Assembly (NCBI GenBank): GCA_009775125.1
Contig: VSPD01000087.1
Location: 1 to 5,675 of the forward strand
Length of the DNA stretch: 5,675 nucleotides
DNA from: Muribaculaceae bacterium
GTDB lineage: Bacteria; Bacteroidota; Bacteroidia; Bacteroidales; Muribaculaceae
Direction: 5' to 3'
The notes below the pieces were generated by a model that did not search any database, was not told where the DNA came from, and worked only from the letters and a program-made list of their open reading frames with translations. The position numbers and the translations under genes are program-made. The number at the start of each line of letters is the position of its first letter. Position 1 is the first letter of the stretch. Of the stretch, positions 4,921 to 5,675 are shown in pieces.

Positions 4921-4940
4921 GCCCTTAGATGCCCTTAGGA
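4921..4940. repeat. tandem pair of GCCCTTAG decamers
   Basis: GCCCTTAGAT (4921-4930) and GCCCTTAGGA (4931-4940) share their first 8 bases. On the minus strand the duplication places the stop codon of the HD-domain remnant. It may reflect small-scale slippage in a decaying gene. Confidence 0.4.
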
Positions 4941-5068
4941 GCTGTCGGCATGCCGTCGTATATACAGTCGCGCAGCTCGCCAAGGTTGCGCCTGTGTGCC
5001 GCGTCGAAGCCATCGTACAGCGGCAGAATATAATTTTTGAGTGATTCGTCAACCTTTGTATATATCAG
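4925..5068 (-). pseudogene. remnant of an HD-domain phosphohydrolase gene behind yjbQ
   Basis: A minus-strand frame of 47 codons ends with TAA at 4927-4925. Its front part (VDESLKNYILPLYDGFDAAHRR) strongly resembles the first 25 residues of Bacteroidales HD-domain phosphohydrolases, where this motif precedes a further His and the metal-binding HD core. Instead of that core, the frame runs straight into NLGELRDCIYDG and a short tail that resembles the far C-terminus of the same family. The simplest reading is a gene that lost about 150 internal codons in frame. The expected start, 5 bp after the yjbQ stop, reads CTG rather than ATG, and there is no ATG, GTG or TTG in a useful place. It probably was co-transcribed with yjbQ. 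The family assignment is from memory. An unrelated short gene using a CTG start is the alternative. Confidence 0.45.
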
Positions 5069-5073
5069 AGGGC

Positions 5074-5487
5074 CTATTCGCCGGTTATGGTAGCGACGAT
5101 TTTTCTTGCACCGCCGTAGTTTCGGAACTCACAGAGATAAATACCTTGCCATGTGCCGAGATTCAACCGTCCGTTGGAAATGGGAATCGTAACCGACGGG
5201 CCGATTATCGACGCCTTGGCATGGGCCGGCATATCATCGTCGCCCTCCATAGTATGCGTATAGTAAGGCTCGCGTTCACGTATCAGGCGGTCGAAAATAC
5301 TTTTCATATCCACCCTTACATCGGGGTCGGCATTCTCGTTGACAGACAACGCCGCAGAAGTATGCTTGATAAAAATATTCAGCAGTCCCACCTTCGGCAA
5401 CTCCGGCAGCCGGCTCAAAATCTCATTCGTCACAAGATGAAAACCATTCGTGCGGGGACGAAGCGTAAATTCAATTTGTTTCCACAT
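5074..5487 (-). CDS. yjbQ: YjbQ/UPF0047 family protein
   Basis: A 137-residue protein that matches the YjbQ (UPF0047) family over its whole length, which is usually about 130-140 residues. Key signatures are KHTSAALSVNENADPDVRVD (41-60), GDDDMPAHAKASIIGPS (82-98) and LGTWQGIYLCEFRN (110-123), closing with RKIVATI. His42, Asp83/Asp84 and His89 are the conserved polar residues expected to line the site. Family members form compact trimers, and E. coli YjbQ has a weak thiamine-phosphate synthase activity that is why many are labelled 'secondary thiamine-phosphate synthase'; the physiological role is uncertain. It is cytosolic. Start: ATG at 5487, with the conserved head WKQIEFTLRPRTNGFH directly after it. 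An upstream minus-strand terminator at 5541-5575 isolates it from the next gene, so it should have its own promoter, although no good consensus box was found. The HD-domain remnant follows 5 bp after its stop. Confidence 0.93.
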   Translation of the reverse strand: MWKQIEFTLRPRTNGFHLVTNEILSRLPELPKVGLLNIFIKHTSAALSVNENADPDVRVDMKSIFDRLIREREPYYTHTMEGDDDMPAHAKASIIGPSVTIPISNGRLNLGTWQGIYLCEFRNYGGARKIVATITGE

Positions 5488-5498
5488 AATAAACTGTC

Positions 5499-5529
5499 AT
5501 TCCAATTAGCGATTCTTATATTCCAATTA
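5499..5529. promoter_or_regulatory. decamer direct repeat upstream of yjbQ, 21-bp period
   Basis: ATTCCAATTA occurs exactly at 5499-5508 and at 5520-5529, 21 bp apart, which is two helical turns and would place both on the same DNA face. They lie 12-42 bp before the yjbQ ATG. This is compatible with a tandem activator or repressor site, but AT-rich chance repetition is possible. Confidence 0.35.
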
Positions 5530-5540
5530 ACGTTCGGATA

Positions 5541-5575
5541 AAAGAAAAATCGCCGAAACAAACATTTCAGCGATT
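5541..5575 (-). terminator. intrinsic terminator on the minus strand
   Basis: In minus-strand RNA, 5575-5565 pairs with 5558-5548 in an 11-bp stem with one G-U pair and a 6-nt loop (UGUUUG), followed by a U-rich tract (5549-5541, broken by one C). In plus-strand RNA the same position is a C-A mismatch and no T tract follows, so the terminator is oriented for the minus strand. It would end a gene lying to the right of the window edge. Confidence 0.7.
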
Positions 5576-5675
5576 CTCCCAATTTGATAATTAAATCCGG
5601 TGGTCCCACTTGTACTTTGAACTTCAAGGTAACTTATTGTAGGGCAGTTTATTCTCTATGTTAAAGTTCGGAATT
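5576..5675. other. right edge, possible 3' end of a minus-strand gene
   Basis: No gene can be named here. One minus-strand frame is open from the edge to a TGA at 5626-5624 (17 codons, ending NKLPYNKLP) and could be the tail of a gene ended by the terminator at 5541-5575. The tract from 5594 to 5610 (AATCCGGTGGTCCCACT) is GC-richer than its surroundings and unexplained. Confidence 0.3.

Noticed and set aside
4753..5052. 99-codon minus-strand frame across the convergent gene ends
   Set aside because: It overlaps the membrane protein antisense, and the neighbouring minus frame is the one with family resemblance.
5041..5541. 166-codon plus-strand frame opposite yjbQ
   Set aside because: It is antisense to a strongly conserved family and shows no protein signature.

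Overview
The window looks like chromosomal DNA from the order Bacteroidales, perhaps a Muribaculaceae-like gut lineage. Three things point there. Several promoters fit the Bacteroidetes sigma consensus (TTTG, 19-21 bp, TAnnTTTG). Start codons lack clear Shine-Dalgarno sequences. The intergenic gaps carry palindromic repeats of a kind common in these genomes. The family-level placement is inference. No RNA gene, CRISPR array, intact insertion sequence or origin was seen.

Layout, left to right. (1) 76-1683 (+): a complete ABC-F protein with two ATPase domains, a type that acts on ribosomes and sometimes gives antibiotic protection. (2) 1684-1893: two short palindromes, then an AT-rich promoter buried in a long inverted repeat. 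(3) 1894-2310 (+): a small protein of unknown function with a DUF6291-like head and a Pro/Ala/Glu-rich tail. (4) 2311-2653: a convergent intergenic gap packed with palindromes, including a perfect 18-bp-stem hairpin. (5) 2654-3064 (-): a small cupin. (6) 3065-3215: a divergent control region with two mirrored promoters and a symmetric 35-bp nested palindrome. (7) 3216-4887 (+): a tight three-gene run comprising an HxlR-type regulator, a protein that fuses a maltose-acetyltransferase-like enzyme to a GNAT acetyltransferase, and a two-helix membrane protein. (8) 4925-5068 (-): an apparent remnant of an HD-domain phosphohydrolase gene directly behind yjbQ. (9) 5074-5487 (-): a YjbQ/UPF0047 protein. 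(10) 5488-5675: a decamer direct repeat, a minus-strand intrinsic terminator and unassigned edge sequence.

The most coherent unit is 2654-4887. The HxlR regulator probably controls itself, the downstream acetyltransferase fusion and membrane protein, and perhaps the divergent cupin. HxlR proteins often sense electrophiles or oxidants through an N-terminal cysteine, and this one has Cys15 and Cys19. A small stress or detoxification cassette is therefore a reasonable hypothesis, but no substrate can be read from the sequence. The ABC-F gene and yjbQ appear to be separate transcription units. Nothing in the window proves a wholly new system. The least ordinary items are the double-acetyltransferase fusion, the symmetric control region and the HD-domain remnant.
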